This document shows, in pieces, positions 23,601 to 34,446 of a stretch of 64,000 bases of DNA (position 1 is the stretch's first letter; the number at the start of each line of letters is the position of its first letter). The stretch comes from Trichaptum fuscoviolaceum (Eukaryota > Basidiomycota > Agaricomycetes > Hymenochaetales > Trichaptaceae): assembly GCA_910574455.1 (NCBI GenBank), contig CAJSYZ010000004.1, positions 2,729,528 through 2,793,527 on the forward strand, in the 5' to 3' direction. Position numbers and translations under genes: made by a program. Under the pieces are notes generated by a model that searched no databases, was not told where the DNA came from, and saw only the letters and a list, made by a program, of their open reading frames with translations.

Positions 23601-23876
23601 ACACAACCTACGCAGAATCAATCAGGGACAATCAAGAATAAGAGAGATGTAGCTTACTATGACATTTGGCTCTCTGAACTTAGGCGAGAGCGCCTTGCAG
23701 ACATCGTGAATTGAGCCGTCTTCGGCGTATGTCGCAGCTATGATGGGGTCAAGGTACTACCGAAGGGTTCAATTGCCAGGCCAACAACGAACGATTTGAA
23801 AAGTAAGCACCTTAGACTTCGGTGGTGCAGCCTTTGGCTTACAGGCCAATTTGATGGTCTTGTCGAAGCTCGACAT
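20646..23876 (-). CDS. AP180/CALM-type clathrin assembly protein (ANTH domain)
   Basis: Endocytic adaptor binding PI(4,5)P2 and clathrin at the plasma membrane (Yap1801/1802 family), of roughly 900-950 residues over about nine exons. The start MSSFDKTIKLACKPKAAPPKSKYLDPI is the ANTH phosphoinositide patch. VVFKALIVLHTMIRNG, YLSTEDVLKLRN, NYAVYLDTRIRTYRDLKHD, LLECKFYLDNLEDELT, ALRMLVKDLTILFQALNEGVINVLEHYFEMS and AIYRKFCRQTEKVMEYL-like blocks follow. The long C-terminal exon (20646-22340) is disordered with NPF motifs for EH-domain partners (HNPFAQR, NPFRQS, RNPFGEP, NPFRAS) and eight [LIVM]xxQ/TxTG sites, the recognition motif known for Ark/Prk kinases. A 407-bp gap separates its start from PRO2 on the other strand, a shared divergent promoter. 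Confidence 0.9.
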
Positions 23877-24283
23877 CGTTGTAGACGACCTCGACGTTGT
23901 GGGCGGTGAAGGGATGGGAAGTGTCGGTAGTGAACTCAGTCTCAAGTACACAAGTAAGACCGCTGTACGTAATGCAAGTGCCAATCTCGTTATCAAGACA
24001 TTTCCGAACAGTTGGTTGATTGAGAATACTACCACAATGAGCATTATTCGACTTTCCTATCTACCATCAACACCTCCTTTGAAATTGACATACCTGTCTG
24101 TTAACTCATGCCGAACTAGGAGTTGTCGACGGAAATCGAGACATTTCGCAGAGCACGGAAGCTTTCCGAGGGTCGAGTCATCTTTTCGGCCGCATACATT
24201 TCTCTCTTTTGTACCGTCATCTCCGTTGGCTACAGCGACGAGGTACTCAAGCAAACCAGAAAGAAAAATCACTTTGAACTAAG

Positions 24284-25829
24284 ATGTCTCAAGATCTGGC
24301 TGGCCGAGGACCAGTCGAGATAGCAAAGGCAGCGAAAGCCGCGTTCGAAGCTTCTCAACTCATCGATTCATCCGAGCGCGTTCAAGCCTTACATCTGATC
24401 AAGGGGGAACTTGAAGAGCTCAAGGACGAGATCCTTGCAGCGAATAAGGAAGATTTGGAGGTGCTAGATTCCTCATAAAGCACAGCACAATTGTCTAATG
24501 CTTAAGCAAAGTCCGCGCAGAAAGAGGTTGAGGCAGGTCGCCTCTCTTCATCTCTGGTGAAACGGCTCGACCTGTTCAAGGGCGACAAATGGGATGCAAT
24601 GCTACAAGGAGTATTGGATGTGGCGGCCTTGCCTGACCCGACTGGAAACGTCTCTTATGCGTCCGAACTTGACGACAGGCTGGAGTTGTATCGGGTCTCA
24701 TGCCCGATTGGCGTTCTGCTGGTAATATTCGAAGCACGGCCAGAGGTAGTAGTTAATATCGCTGCGCTGGCAATCAAGTCCGGTGTGTACGACTACCCCC
24801 GTCCTGGAAACCATATTGACACAGTGTAAATGAAGGAAATGCTGCAATTCTGAAGGGCGGAAAAGAGTCAAATCGGACAACGGCCCTCTTGTCGCAGGCC
24901 ATCCGGAAAGCACTGGCGAAGACCAATCTCCATCCTGATTACATACAAGCTATCCAGACGCGCGATGAAGTTAGCTCGCTGTTGGCTCTCGATCGGTATA
25001 TCGACCTTGTAATCCCCCGCGGAAGCAACAGTCTCGTCCGCAGTATTCAAAATAACACCCGCATACCTGTCATGGGCCATGCAGATGGACTTTGCGCAGT
25101 GTACCTGGATGAGAGCGCAGATCCGGAGAAGGCGGTTCGAGTGGTGGTCGATTCAAAAGTAGGTGCTCATACTAAGAGAGTTGAATTCTCTCACTCACAT
25201 GCAACTCGGTATAGGTTGATTACCCGGCAGCTTGCAATGCCGCAGAGACGCTTTTGGTACATGAGTCTCTTCTGGACACATTATGGCCGAAAGTCGCAAA
25301 CGCTCTCCTAGACGCAAATGTAGAACTTCAATGCGACGCGCCAACGCTGGGAGCGCTACAACATATTACTCCCCCTCATGCAAAGCTGTCCACTCTTGTG
25401 AAGCCTTCTACCCCCGAATCCTACACGACGGAACATCTCTCGTTGACGCTCTCCGTCCTTACCGTATCTTCCCTCGGCGCGGCAATTGCACACATCAACG
25501 CTAACTCTTCGCACCACACAGAGGCGATTGTCACAGAGAACGAAGCCAATGCAACACAATTCTGTCGGGGAGTTGACTCAGCGGGTACCTTCGTGAACGC
25601 AAGCACACGGTTTGCCGATGGGTTCCGCTATGGGTTTGGGACGGAGGTCGGGATTAGCACAGGCCGGATACATGCGCGGGGACCCGTGGGTCTCGATGGC
25701 CTCGTAACGTACAAGTATGTTATGCGGAGTAAAGACGAAAAGGGACATATCGTTGGCGAATTTGGCACAGGCGAAGGTAAAAAGCGGTTCAAGCACAGCA
25801 AAATTACTGCAGATAAATTGCCGTTTTGA
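24284..25829 (+). CDS. PRO2: Gamma-glutamyl phosphate reductase (proline synthesis)
   Basis: Second step of proline synthesis, NADPH-dependent conversion of glutamyl-5-phosphate to glutamate-5-semialdehyde in the cytosol. Four exons are separated by introns near 24459-24510, 24783-24834 and 25161-25215. Family blocks are [67 protein letters not shown], the catalytic-cysteine block YPAACNAAETLLVHE and the C-terminal FGTEVGISTGRIHARGPVGLDGLVTYKY. Length (about 450 residues) is normal. The acceptor of intron 1 is ambiguous among CAAAG and GCGCAG, both in frame and differing by three residues. The gene converges with the NASP-like gene, 140 bp away. Confidence 0.93.
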
Positions 25830-25969
25830 CTAGGATCAATTAACGGTCTGCATCAGTGACATCATAGTGTAATAACGATAAAAGGAGAATAAAAAGACAA
25901 AACATTAATGGATATACACCATGCACAGCGCAAGAGTCCCGGTAACACTGCAGACAATAGTTCATAATA

Positions 25970-27541
25970 TCAAGCTTCGGAAATGTCTTCCACTCGTGCC
26001 TTTTTTGGTTCTGCTGGTACTTCATCCTCGGCTTTTCGTTTGCCATTCGTCTGAGCTGAACCGTTCGATTGCGAAGCTACTTCACCAGCGGGTTTTTTCT
26101 TTTTCTTGACCATTGCGCTCAAGTCGTTCACAACAACGGGCTTCGCGGGATCAAATGAGCTAGAGCTGCCACCGTTGAGCTCTCTATCGAGTGCCCTTGC
26201 AACTAACTCCGGTGCGTTAGTAAGCTCGCCCATAGGGTTCAATTTCAGCTCTTCCACCTGAGAAAGAGCTTAGTGGAGATAATCATGAGTGAACGGAGAG
26301 CACGTACCTTGAGCGCAAGGTCCTCCCTAAGCTCCTCCAGGTCCTTTATTTCTGCTTCAATCCGCGACTTGCTCATCTGCGAAACATCCTCGTCCTTTGC
26401 GAGCTTTGATACAGTCGCTTTCCCCTTCCCCTTCACATCCGCCTTCGCGACTTCGGAAGGTGTGGCCTTCTGACCGCTGAGACCATGACGCAACTCCGCG
26501 AGTCTTGCTTCAACGCTATCGAGAGCTTTCTCGGCGTGCTCGATCGCTTGCTTGAGACGACCCGAGGTTAGGTCAAGGACGATACTAAGTTTGTAGTGTG
26601 CTTCTGCAATTTGGCGAGAAGAAAGAGGAAGGAGGTCGGTCTTGAGCTTCACAGCTTCCGTATAGTCTGAAATAGCCTGATCGAACTTTTCTGTAAGTGC
26701 ATGTCAGTAATGTTATATGCATGACACTCGGCATAAAGCAGTACGTACCTGTCTCCAACGAAACATCTCCGAGAGCAATGTATGTATCGGCAAGCTTCAG
26801 CTTGACCTCGTCATCTTCATCCTTCCGCTTCTCATAGATGGCGCGTGCAAGATCGAGCACCTCCCAGGCAGCATTAAAGTCGTCCTCCGGCTCGCCCTCT
26901 TCACCCTCTTCACCCTCTTGCTCTTCGTCATCCTGCTCCTCCGATGCGGCAGCCGCTTCGGCTTGGCCAAACAAGTCGACTGCAGGATCCTCGCCCTCGG
27001 GTGCTAGCTCATCATCATCCTCTGCATCTCCAGAGAAGGAGATGAATGGCTTTGAGTCTTTGCTTGATGACCCTACGAGCGCGTTAGAACCACACAACGC
27101 GAATGTGAAAGCCACAAAGGCGGGCTTACCAGCTTCCTCTACTTGGTCCTTTAGTATCGCCTCTTCTGCTTCCTCTTTGCCTAGCACAGCTGTTTGTGAG
27201 ATAGCGTTCTCGAGAAGTGCCTTTCCGTAAGAGAAATAGAGGTCTGCAGCTTCCGGAGCTCCATCACCGCATTTCTCAGTCCTATGACCATTATGAACAG
27301 AAGATGATGAGAAAATCGAATTTCGCCCTTTCACTCAAGTTAGCACGCGCACTTACATGACCTCTAGAGCTGAGGCATAATGCTCCACGGCTTGCTCGTA
27401 TTTTCTGAGCGCAAACGCGCGTTTTGCTTTCTCGACATGATCCTCCACGGTCTGCTCTGTCAAGGAATTTGGCTCGGGTGGGGCGACTGAAGAGGTTGAT
27501 CTATACTGCTCTTTGAGAAGGAGATAGTATTTATATGACAT
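25970..27541 (-). CDS. NASP/Sim3/Hif1-type histone chaperone (SHNi-TPR)
   Basis: Nuclear chaperone that binds H3-H4 (or CENP-A in Sim3) through tetratricopeptide repeats. The spliced product shows TPR1 (EDHVEKAKRAFALRKYEQAVEHYASALEV), then EAADLYFSYGKALLENAISQTAVLG, a TPR interrupted by a very acidic loop (27,050-26,880: SEEQDDEEQEGEEGEEGEPEDD), DLARAIYEKRK, KLADTYIALGDVSLETEKFDQAISDYTEAV and AEAHYKLSIVLDLTSGRLKQAIEHAEKAL. A coiled coil and basic nuclear localisation stretches (KKKKKP, GKRKAEDE) end the protein. The acidic interruption of TPR2 is the hallmark of the family. The start is uncertain: MSYKYYLLLK at 27541 is used, but ATGAGCGA followed by GTAAGT just upstream (near 27560) could be a tiny first exon. 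Confidence 0.87.
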
Positions 27542-27613
27542 TAGTACTTACTCGCTCATTGCAATAAGACGACGAAGTTGAAGGGGAAGGTTATGATGAA
27601 AGGGTAATTCGCG

Positions 27614-27619
27614 ACGCGT
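27614..27619. promoter_or_regulatory. MCB-like box (ACGCGT) in the NASP-type promoter
   Basis: ACGCGT, with a second ACGCGA about 15 nt further out, lies about 75 nt upstream of the histone chaperone start. MBF binds ACGCGT and drives S-phase genes in yeasts. A 6-bp palindrome is expected about fifteen times by chance in 64 kb, so only the position is suggestive. Confidence 0.35.
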
Positions 27620-28990
27620 CGGGAGTAAATTCGACGCGACATGAATGGACAAACAATCCACAATTCTCACGCGAGCCTTACTTTAGTTACTTCACTTACT
27701 ACCATCCAATATAGCGCCGTCAGAGCCAGCGGTCCCCGACACGAAATTGCTTAATTTTGAGTCTGAACCCACTACAGAGGTGGGTACGAAGCAGGTGTAA
27801 TGGAAGGAAACGATTTATCATTTAATTTTTTATACAAAAAGGTCACCGTAGTCCGAGCGCAAGCCGCCTGGGCGGAAGTTGCCTCTTATTTGTTCTTTCC
27901 AGCTCTTTCCCGTACTTCTTATGTCTTATCTGCTCTGCTTATATTCTTGTCGAGCTTCAACAGCATAGGGATTTGGAATCGGGACCGCTCAGAGTGAACA
28001 AAGGGACACGGACTGTCTTGTTGCGCAGTGTGGTACCAACCTAAACCTTTGCTCGGTGTGCAGTAACTGCCAGTAAGTACTACAGTAGTATGTACGGTGG
28101 GGAGTTCGGACATGTGGTGTATTGATTGGCGATTCTTATTCAAGGGCCGTGTTCAAGTTGCGGTAACGTCGCTCCTAGGAATACTCAAGAGGACCGACGC
28201 CTAATCGCTCACTCTGCTTGCACCAGACTCGTTTCGTCCCCTCGCCCATGCATGCACAATCCTTCGACGGTCTACATGCCCAACGAGGTCTGCACTCTAC
28301 ATAAGTGCTACTCGACAATATTTAGGCTTCTTCGTGCAGATTCACTATGATCATCAACAGCCAGTCTACATGATCTCATGTTTCAACGATCGGAAACCCG
28401 GTCAGAATCAGGCATAAAACTTATCTCCGTCTAAATAGACATTTCATTGAAGGTAATATCATCGAGAGCTCTGTCAGGTATGTACTAGTCCTCCATAATA
28501 TGCTGTCGGCTGACGCATGGACAAACACAGGCTGATGCCACCTATGTATATTGCTGACAGGATGGCTTCGGTGGCCTACAAGCACCTGGCGCATCAGGAC
28601 TTGACCCATCCAGACCGTGCTCGTTAATCCACCCGGCTGCCTGGAACCTGCTTACTGTGATTATAGAGAAATCAAAGTTCAAGCGCTCATATCCCTCTAC
28701 TGCGCTACGCTTCGTGTCGGGGATCCCGTTTCGAGCCTGATTGACCACAATCGATGAGGTTTCTTCACTCTTTAATGAGACTCTTGCTCAGAACTTAACC
28801 AATGCTCTGGGGGGAATGGTTTAAATACGATATCGCTCAGCCTTGTGTTTGCATGTCTCTAACGCTCGGATACCAACCACGACCAACGTGTTTATGTAGT
28901 AATACCGCAAAATCTTAAAGAGTCAGAATCTTCACCGCCTCCCGTGTGGTTCCTACAGGTCTCAGACAATATATGGTTGAGCCGCCGACA

Positions 28991-28997
28991 TATAAAT
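28991..28997 (+). promoter_or_regulatory. TATA box
   Basis: TATAAAT lies 80 nt upstream of the ATG at 29071, with a pyrimidine-rich stretch (TTCTTTCTTCTCCCTC) between, typical of a fungal core promoter. Confidence 0.5.
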
Positions 28998-29070
28998 TCG
29001 CTGTTCTTTCTTCTCCCTCTGTGCCGCGTTTCTCTTCTTGCGAAAGCGTCCAGGCTCGAATTTATCAACA

Positions 29071-29761
29071 ATGGCAGCTTTAAGCATCTGCCCTGACACT
29101 GTCCCGTGTTCTACCTCTGAAAATGGTCCGGAACGATCTTATCGGAGTAAGTGGACACTCGACGCTCCCGTTCACTGCATAGATGACTGACACTATACAA
29201 CTCAAGTCCATAGAAAGAGGAAAGCAGGGTGATAGAACTCAGCTCATTCTAATATCTTTGCACTCGAAGGCAATGCCCGACGAGCTCAAGGGCGACATCT
29301 TCGAGATGTATTGTCAGAATTTATCGACCATCAAAGTAGGCGATGTCAATGCGCGTACTCTTCGCTATTCCTCTGGGGAGCCTTCGCACGCGGTATTACC
29401 ACTGCATAATATTGCACTCTATGCGAAGCTTTCAGGCACCAATCCGCGTATCAGGGAGACGCTTCTACGATACTGGGATATCATAGCTCAGTGGCTTCTT
29501 CTGCTTTACACCGATTATGAAGAAGCCTACAGGCATACGGAGGAGCATGGACGGAGAAAAACCATTTGCTGGACCATCTTCAAGCAGATAATAGATCATC
29601 GCATTGAAGAGATTTGGACCAGGGTCCGTGCAGATAGAGGCGTCTACGAGCTATACTGGCTACTCTATAAACACTGCATAGAACTTGAAGAACCTTTTGA
29701 TGAGAGGGTAGAAGCGGTGTTGATGGAGAAGTGTCTTGAAGCTCTTGAAGCTGGATCTTGA
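29071..29761 (+). CDS. Unrecognised protein of 207 residues
   Basis: Two exons (29071-29146 and 29214-29761) sum to 624 nt. The intron starts GTAAGT and ends CCATAG with a CTGAC branch, and splicing gives SYRKRGKQGDRTQLILISLHSK. The protein is mostly helical, with TQLILISLHSKAMPDELKGDIFEMYCQ, ETLLRYWDIIAQWLLLLYTDYEEAYRH and YELYWLLYKHCIELEEP. It has no signal peptide. A TATA box 80 nt upstream supports this start. I do not recognise a domain. It is probably a basidiomycete- or lineage-restricted protein. Confidence 0.5.
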
Positions 29762-30092
29762 TCCATCGACAAAGTCTGATCAAAATCGTGATCAGCTCAT
29801 CCATGACTAGATGTAGATACATAAGTGCTACATATTCATGGGCACGGAATGTCATTGTTTAGTACTACTCTATTTAAATCACATAATTAATTTATAAATA
29901 TGCCTGTTACGTAATGTACACTGGCAGCCTCAGCCTGAGGCTGAGCCTGAGCCCGAGTGAGAACACCCGAGCTGCGGGTCTAGGGGTGTGAAAAAAAGCT
30001 TGACTCAAAACCGCCACTTGGAGCAAGACCTTAAGATTGAGTGAACGATAGCTGTTCATCGTAGACTTGGAAACCCTTCTGTACTGCAGGCG

Positions 30093-33000
30093 ATGGTGAG
30101 CTCGCGCAGCAAGACTGCGGCCGAGGCGGCAGCCAACCGGCGCACGACGAGGTCAAAGTCTGGCGGCGTTGGTCTGACCTCTTTACCATCACCAGACTCT
30201 AAGCAAGTGACGACGAAACCCTCTCGGGAGAGCAAGAAGCCGCTATCAAAGGCGTCTTCGACATCGAAAGCCAAAGGGAATGCGCAGAAGAAGGCTGGAG
30301 CTTTTTGTATCTGTAATGGTCCTGACGATGGATCACCAATGATAAAATGCGAGGGGGGGTGTAAGAATTGGTATGTGTTCGTGGATTGAGGCTTTGTTTA
30401 CCGAAGAGTCTGAGACAGCTTGCAGGTATCATTTTGGTTGCATTGACCTTACCGAAGACGACGCTGGAGAGATTGGTATGTTGTTCATAAGCGTCTACTC
30501 TACCAACCGAATCTCATGTCAAATTTTAGAGAAATATATCTGCACGGGCTGTGAAGCCAAAACGGGTTTGAAGACAATTCGTAAGTGTGAGTTTCTGTCG
30601 TATTTCTACAAGTTCTGTCATGTATTTCGCCTTCGTATGTACTTGGTCAACATCTCCTTCTCGTACCACTATGCGCGATTCGATTGGATATGCTCCTAAG
30701 CCACCACACCGATTCTTTGCGATCATAATGTGCGCACCGCACTTGCTTGTCTATTTTAACTGAAGGCTCATCGCCCTCCAATGCTTCGTGTACTACTCAT
30801 AGCAACTATCGCTTCTGGGTTGTGCATGTCAGTGTTACTATGTCCATTGAAATAGAGAGATGGTCGATGTCTAACAGTAGTCACTATCTACTATGGGAGG
30901 CGGTGAACGTCGTTATGTGTGGCAGGCCTGTCGTCGGCAATTAGTCCACGGCGGCTTCATGATATGTGGTTGTGCTATGCGATCCTACCTAGCGTACTTG
31001 CATTTACTGTTCGACCGTTTTATTTTTTATTTTGTTGTTCGTTGCTATGCATAACTTTTCACTCACAATGTTTTACACGCAGTGGACTATGAGGGTGTCG
31101 ATGCCTTGGTTGAGGATGCCCGGTATACAGAAGCTGTCGACAATGTCAATCGGAAGAAGACACCGATTCTGAAGGAGGAAGTGGTAGACAAGGAGGAAGT
31201 GGAGAGTGTTGAGGAAACAGCGGATGAGGGATCAGATGATGACTTCGTCGCCGAACCTGATAGCAAAAGGGCTCGGGCAGGCAAGGTGAGCAGTTCATCC
31301 GTAATATATGTGAGCACTGTGCTGAACCTAACTTGCAGCGCGTAACACGCCGCTTGTCTTTTTCTGACAAGTCTGAGTCGGATTCGGATGTTTCAGGAGA
31401 CGATGCTGCCTCTCGACGTAAGAGTACGGGGAGAGGTCCTGCTCGCGCGAAACGCGTGAAGAAGAATGCGGCGTCGAAGTCGCCTGCGCCTGAGCCAAGT
31501 GCATCCACGTCGAAGAGGCGGGGCTCATCCACCCAGCAGCAAGCCTCGAAGCGGTCGCGAACAAGTGAGACGCTTGAGCCGGCTAACGATGATCCGGTCC
31601 GCAAGTACTGCATTTCCAAGCTGGAGGAAATCATCAAGCCGATGTTCATCGAGTATCCTGGTGTCCCAGAGGAGGGCGCGGAAGAGAAGAAGGAGGACGG
31701 GGAAGAAAAGAGTCCCGAGAAATCAGAAGACCTTACGGATGAAGAAAAGGAACGCATTGATCAGAATGTCTCCCATTTCGTCGCTGAACTAGAGCGTTGC
31801 ATGATGGAGACATATGCAGAACCTGACAAAACCGGTAAACCTAGTGCTGGCGGAAAATACAAGTAAGTGTTGAGGCACTCTTTGTTGGATTGGAATTGAC
31901 CTCCATCATCTAGAGAACGTTTCCGTATGCTTCACTTTAATTTACCGAAGCAGGACAGAGTGCAACTTCGACAAGGCATCGCGTCTGGACGGATCAAACC
32001 TGCTCAGTTGAATGTTATGTCGTCCACGGACCTCGCTGATGAACATCTGAAGCACGAGATAGAGGTCGCAGAGAAGGAGGCTCTAGAGCATTCGATTTTA
32101 CAAAAGATCACTGCTCCTAGAGCAAAGATTACACACAAAGGCTTTGAGACAATTGAGGATGTCTCTGGCCAACAGCGTACAGCTGATGCGCTGAAGGAGG
32201 AAGAGGAAGAGCGACGCATGGAGATGGAGAAACGCGAACGGGAGAAACTGTCCCGTTTAAGGCAGTTATCACTATCAGAGGGCGGGCCGTCTACGCCAGT
32301 TGAACCTTCACCATTATCTGCTAGTCTACCACCTATCTCACCTACTCAAGGAAGGTCAGCGTCTTGGGGAGCGCCCCCGCCGCTTCCGGCGCATGCGCAA
32401 CAGAGTCAGGACGAGAACGCGCCTATTCCATCACCAGTGTCGGCTACTAGACCTCCTGCTCGCCCGTTGTTTATCCCATCGGGTAGCGACTACATGTCTT
32501 CTATGGAGGATGGCTTGAACCTATCGGACTTAATCAACTTGGACGACGACGACTCGAGTGCGGAGCACATTCCACCCACTCTGACTTCTACTTCAATAGC
32601 CTCGGACACGTCAACGACTATCTCCACCCCTCCTGAGATCGCGGCACCATCTGGACCTTCGCCATTCACAACTGCGAAACCACAAGAAGAAGATCGTCGC
32701 TCCTCTTTTGATCTCAGTGCTCTTTGGACCGGTTCCGGACTTAAGCAAGAGGGACAGGACGAGGAGCAGGCCGATCAAAGAGAGGCCTCGGATATAAAAA
32801 GAGCTGAGAGTCCGGAGGAGATGGCAGGTGAAGCTATGGAAATTGACAGTATGGACGATAATGATGATTTGGACTTGGATGCTATCTTACAACAAAGCGG
32901 CACTACCCCGAAGCCTCCAAATCCAGATATACCAACTGAACCCAAGTCTGAAGGTATTGAGGGACTTCCGCAAGTATGGGCTGGGGAGATAACGATGCCT

Positions 33001-34220
33001 CTCGATGCGAATACCAACCTGACGCCTAAAGTCATAACCAAGCAGATCGGAGGCCGCGAACTCGAGACACTGTCGGGTTACTGGCAAACTCTATTCCCGC
33101 ATCGCCAAGCTAGGATAGACGGTCGTGTGCCCACAAACACGTCCACTCAGTACCTAGTGACGACAAGGCTGAATCCCACGAAGGAATTAATAGCTGTATG
33201 TTTTACACCTAGTACGGACGAGGATAAGGCCATGTTTGATGAACTCATCCATTTCCTTCTTCAAAAAGAGTACGTTGAATTGCATCTGTTCTCCAGCTCT
33301 CAGAACTGACGAAGCGCTAATTTTGCAGCCGACATGCATTGGTATTCCCGTGGGGTGTACATCCAAGCCCACATGCTCCAGGTCGTGAGCTGTACATCGT
33401 ACCCTTGCTGCAGGACAAGCCCGTTCCAGAGTTTATCGAACTTCTTGACAATCACCACCTCCCCAAGGAAAGGAAGTCCAATATTTTGATTGGTGTTTTC
33501 ATCCTCAACAAGGGCAAACTCGCTGCTTCGACACCCCCGCCTCCTCCAGTCATCCCCACAATTCCTAGTGCCACCGTCGCACCTCAATTACCACTGCCAT
33601 CATATCCGCCCAACCAATCTTTTACTCCCATAGCAGTTCCTCCAGTGAATCACCCAGGCTTAGCGAACGTTCCCGTCCTCCCGACCTTAACTACTCCTGC
33701 TATTGCATCTATTCCCCCGAGAGTTGACCCTAATTCTTTGAGTGCTGAGATCGCATCTCTAACACCAGACCAAGTGCAGCTACTACTACAGCACTTAAGT
33801 CAGTCATCCCAAGCACCACCAGTAGTACCCTCACCACCGAATGTGCCGCTGGGACAAGGTCCACAACCGGCTTTCGGCATGCCGCCTTTTCCTCCTTCAT
33901 TCCCTCCGTATCAACAATCCCCTCCGCATCCGCTTCCTAATGCATATGAACCCGGGACTTATCCGGGTGCATACGAAAATGAAGATGAATATCAGGCTAG
34001 ACCTTACGGGAGGGAGGAAAGAGGAATTCATGGCCGAGGCCGAGGGTCGGAACGAGGTCGAAGAGGTCGAGGTCGAGGGAAGCCCTTCGTGGATAAGAAT
34101 GGTGGTCGACAAAGAGACGCTAATTCAGGCCAAGCCAATACATCATGGGTCGCCAAAACCCGTGGGCATGGATTCTCAGGAAGTCCACCACACGAACGCA
34201 GAACGCGATTCGGAGACTGA
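30093..34220 (+). CDS. Bye1-like protein: PHD finger, TFIIS-like domain, SPOC domain
   Basis: Nuclear transcription-elongation factor of the Bye1/PHF3/DIDO type, whose known members bind methylated H3 and RNA polymerase II. Order seen: a basic Ser/Lys-rich N-terminus, a PHD finger assembled over three exons (CICN, CEGGC, WYHFGC, YICTGC: the C4HC3 pattern), an acidic linker, the TFIIS central domain (DPVRKYCISKLEEII, ERFRMLHFNLPK, GRIKPAQLNVMSSTDLA), a long Ser/Pro-rich linker and a SPOC domain (PKVITKQIGGRELETLSGYW to NILIGVFILNKGKL). A proline-rich stretch and an RG-rich tail (GRGRGSERGRRGRGRG) end the protein. One intron, 30581-31082, is about 500 nt, far longer than its neighbours. The gene converges with the Yvc1-like gene. 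Confidence 0.87.
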
Positions 34221-34446
34221 CCTACTACTAATACTTATATTTCTCCATACCCCCACTTTACATTATATGAACTGCATGATAATGTTATTGTGGTGCTTCA
34301 TGTATCAGTATGTTATTAACGAACGAACTGTACCAGTATAAGAATTTAATACTCTCCGAATACATCGCGGATCAAAGGGTGCATAAACTAAATGTAATTC
34401 AGATAGAACGAAAGCGGGTTCTGCGATAAGGTAATAAAATATTTGT

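Larger units (their letters stand above)
27542..29070. other. Intergenic region with divergent promoters
   Basis: About 1.5 kb between the NASP-like gene (minus) and an unknown gene (plus). It holds only short frames without family blocks. It includes an ACGCGT box at 27614-27619 and a TATA box at 28991-28997, listed separately. Confidence 0.45.

Noticed and set aside
29929..29945. Small hairpin CTCAGCC-TGA-GGCTGAG
   Set aside because: It arises from a short CTGAGC-type simple repeat and is too small to support a terminator or RNA element in a eukaryote.
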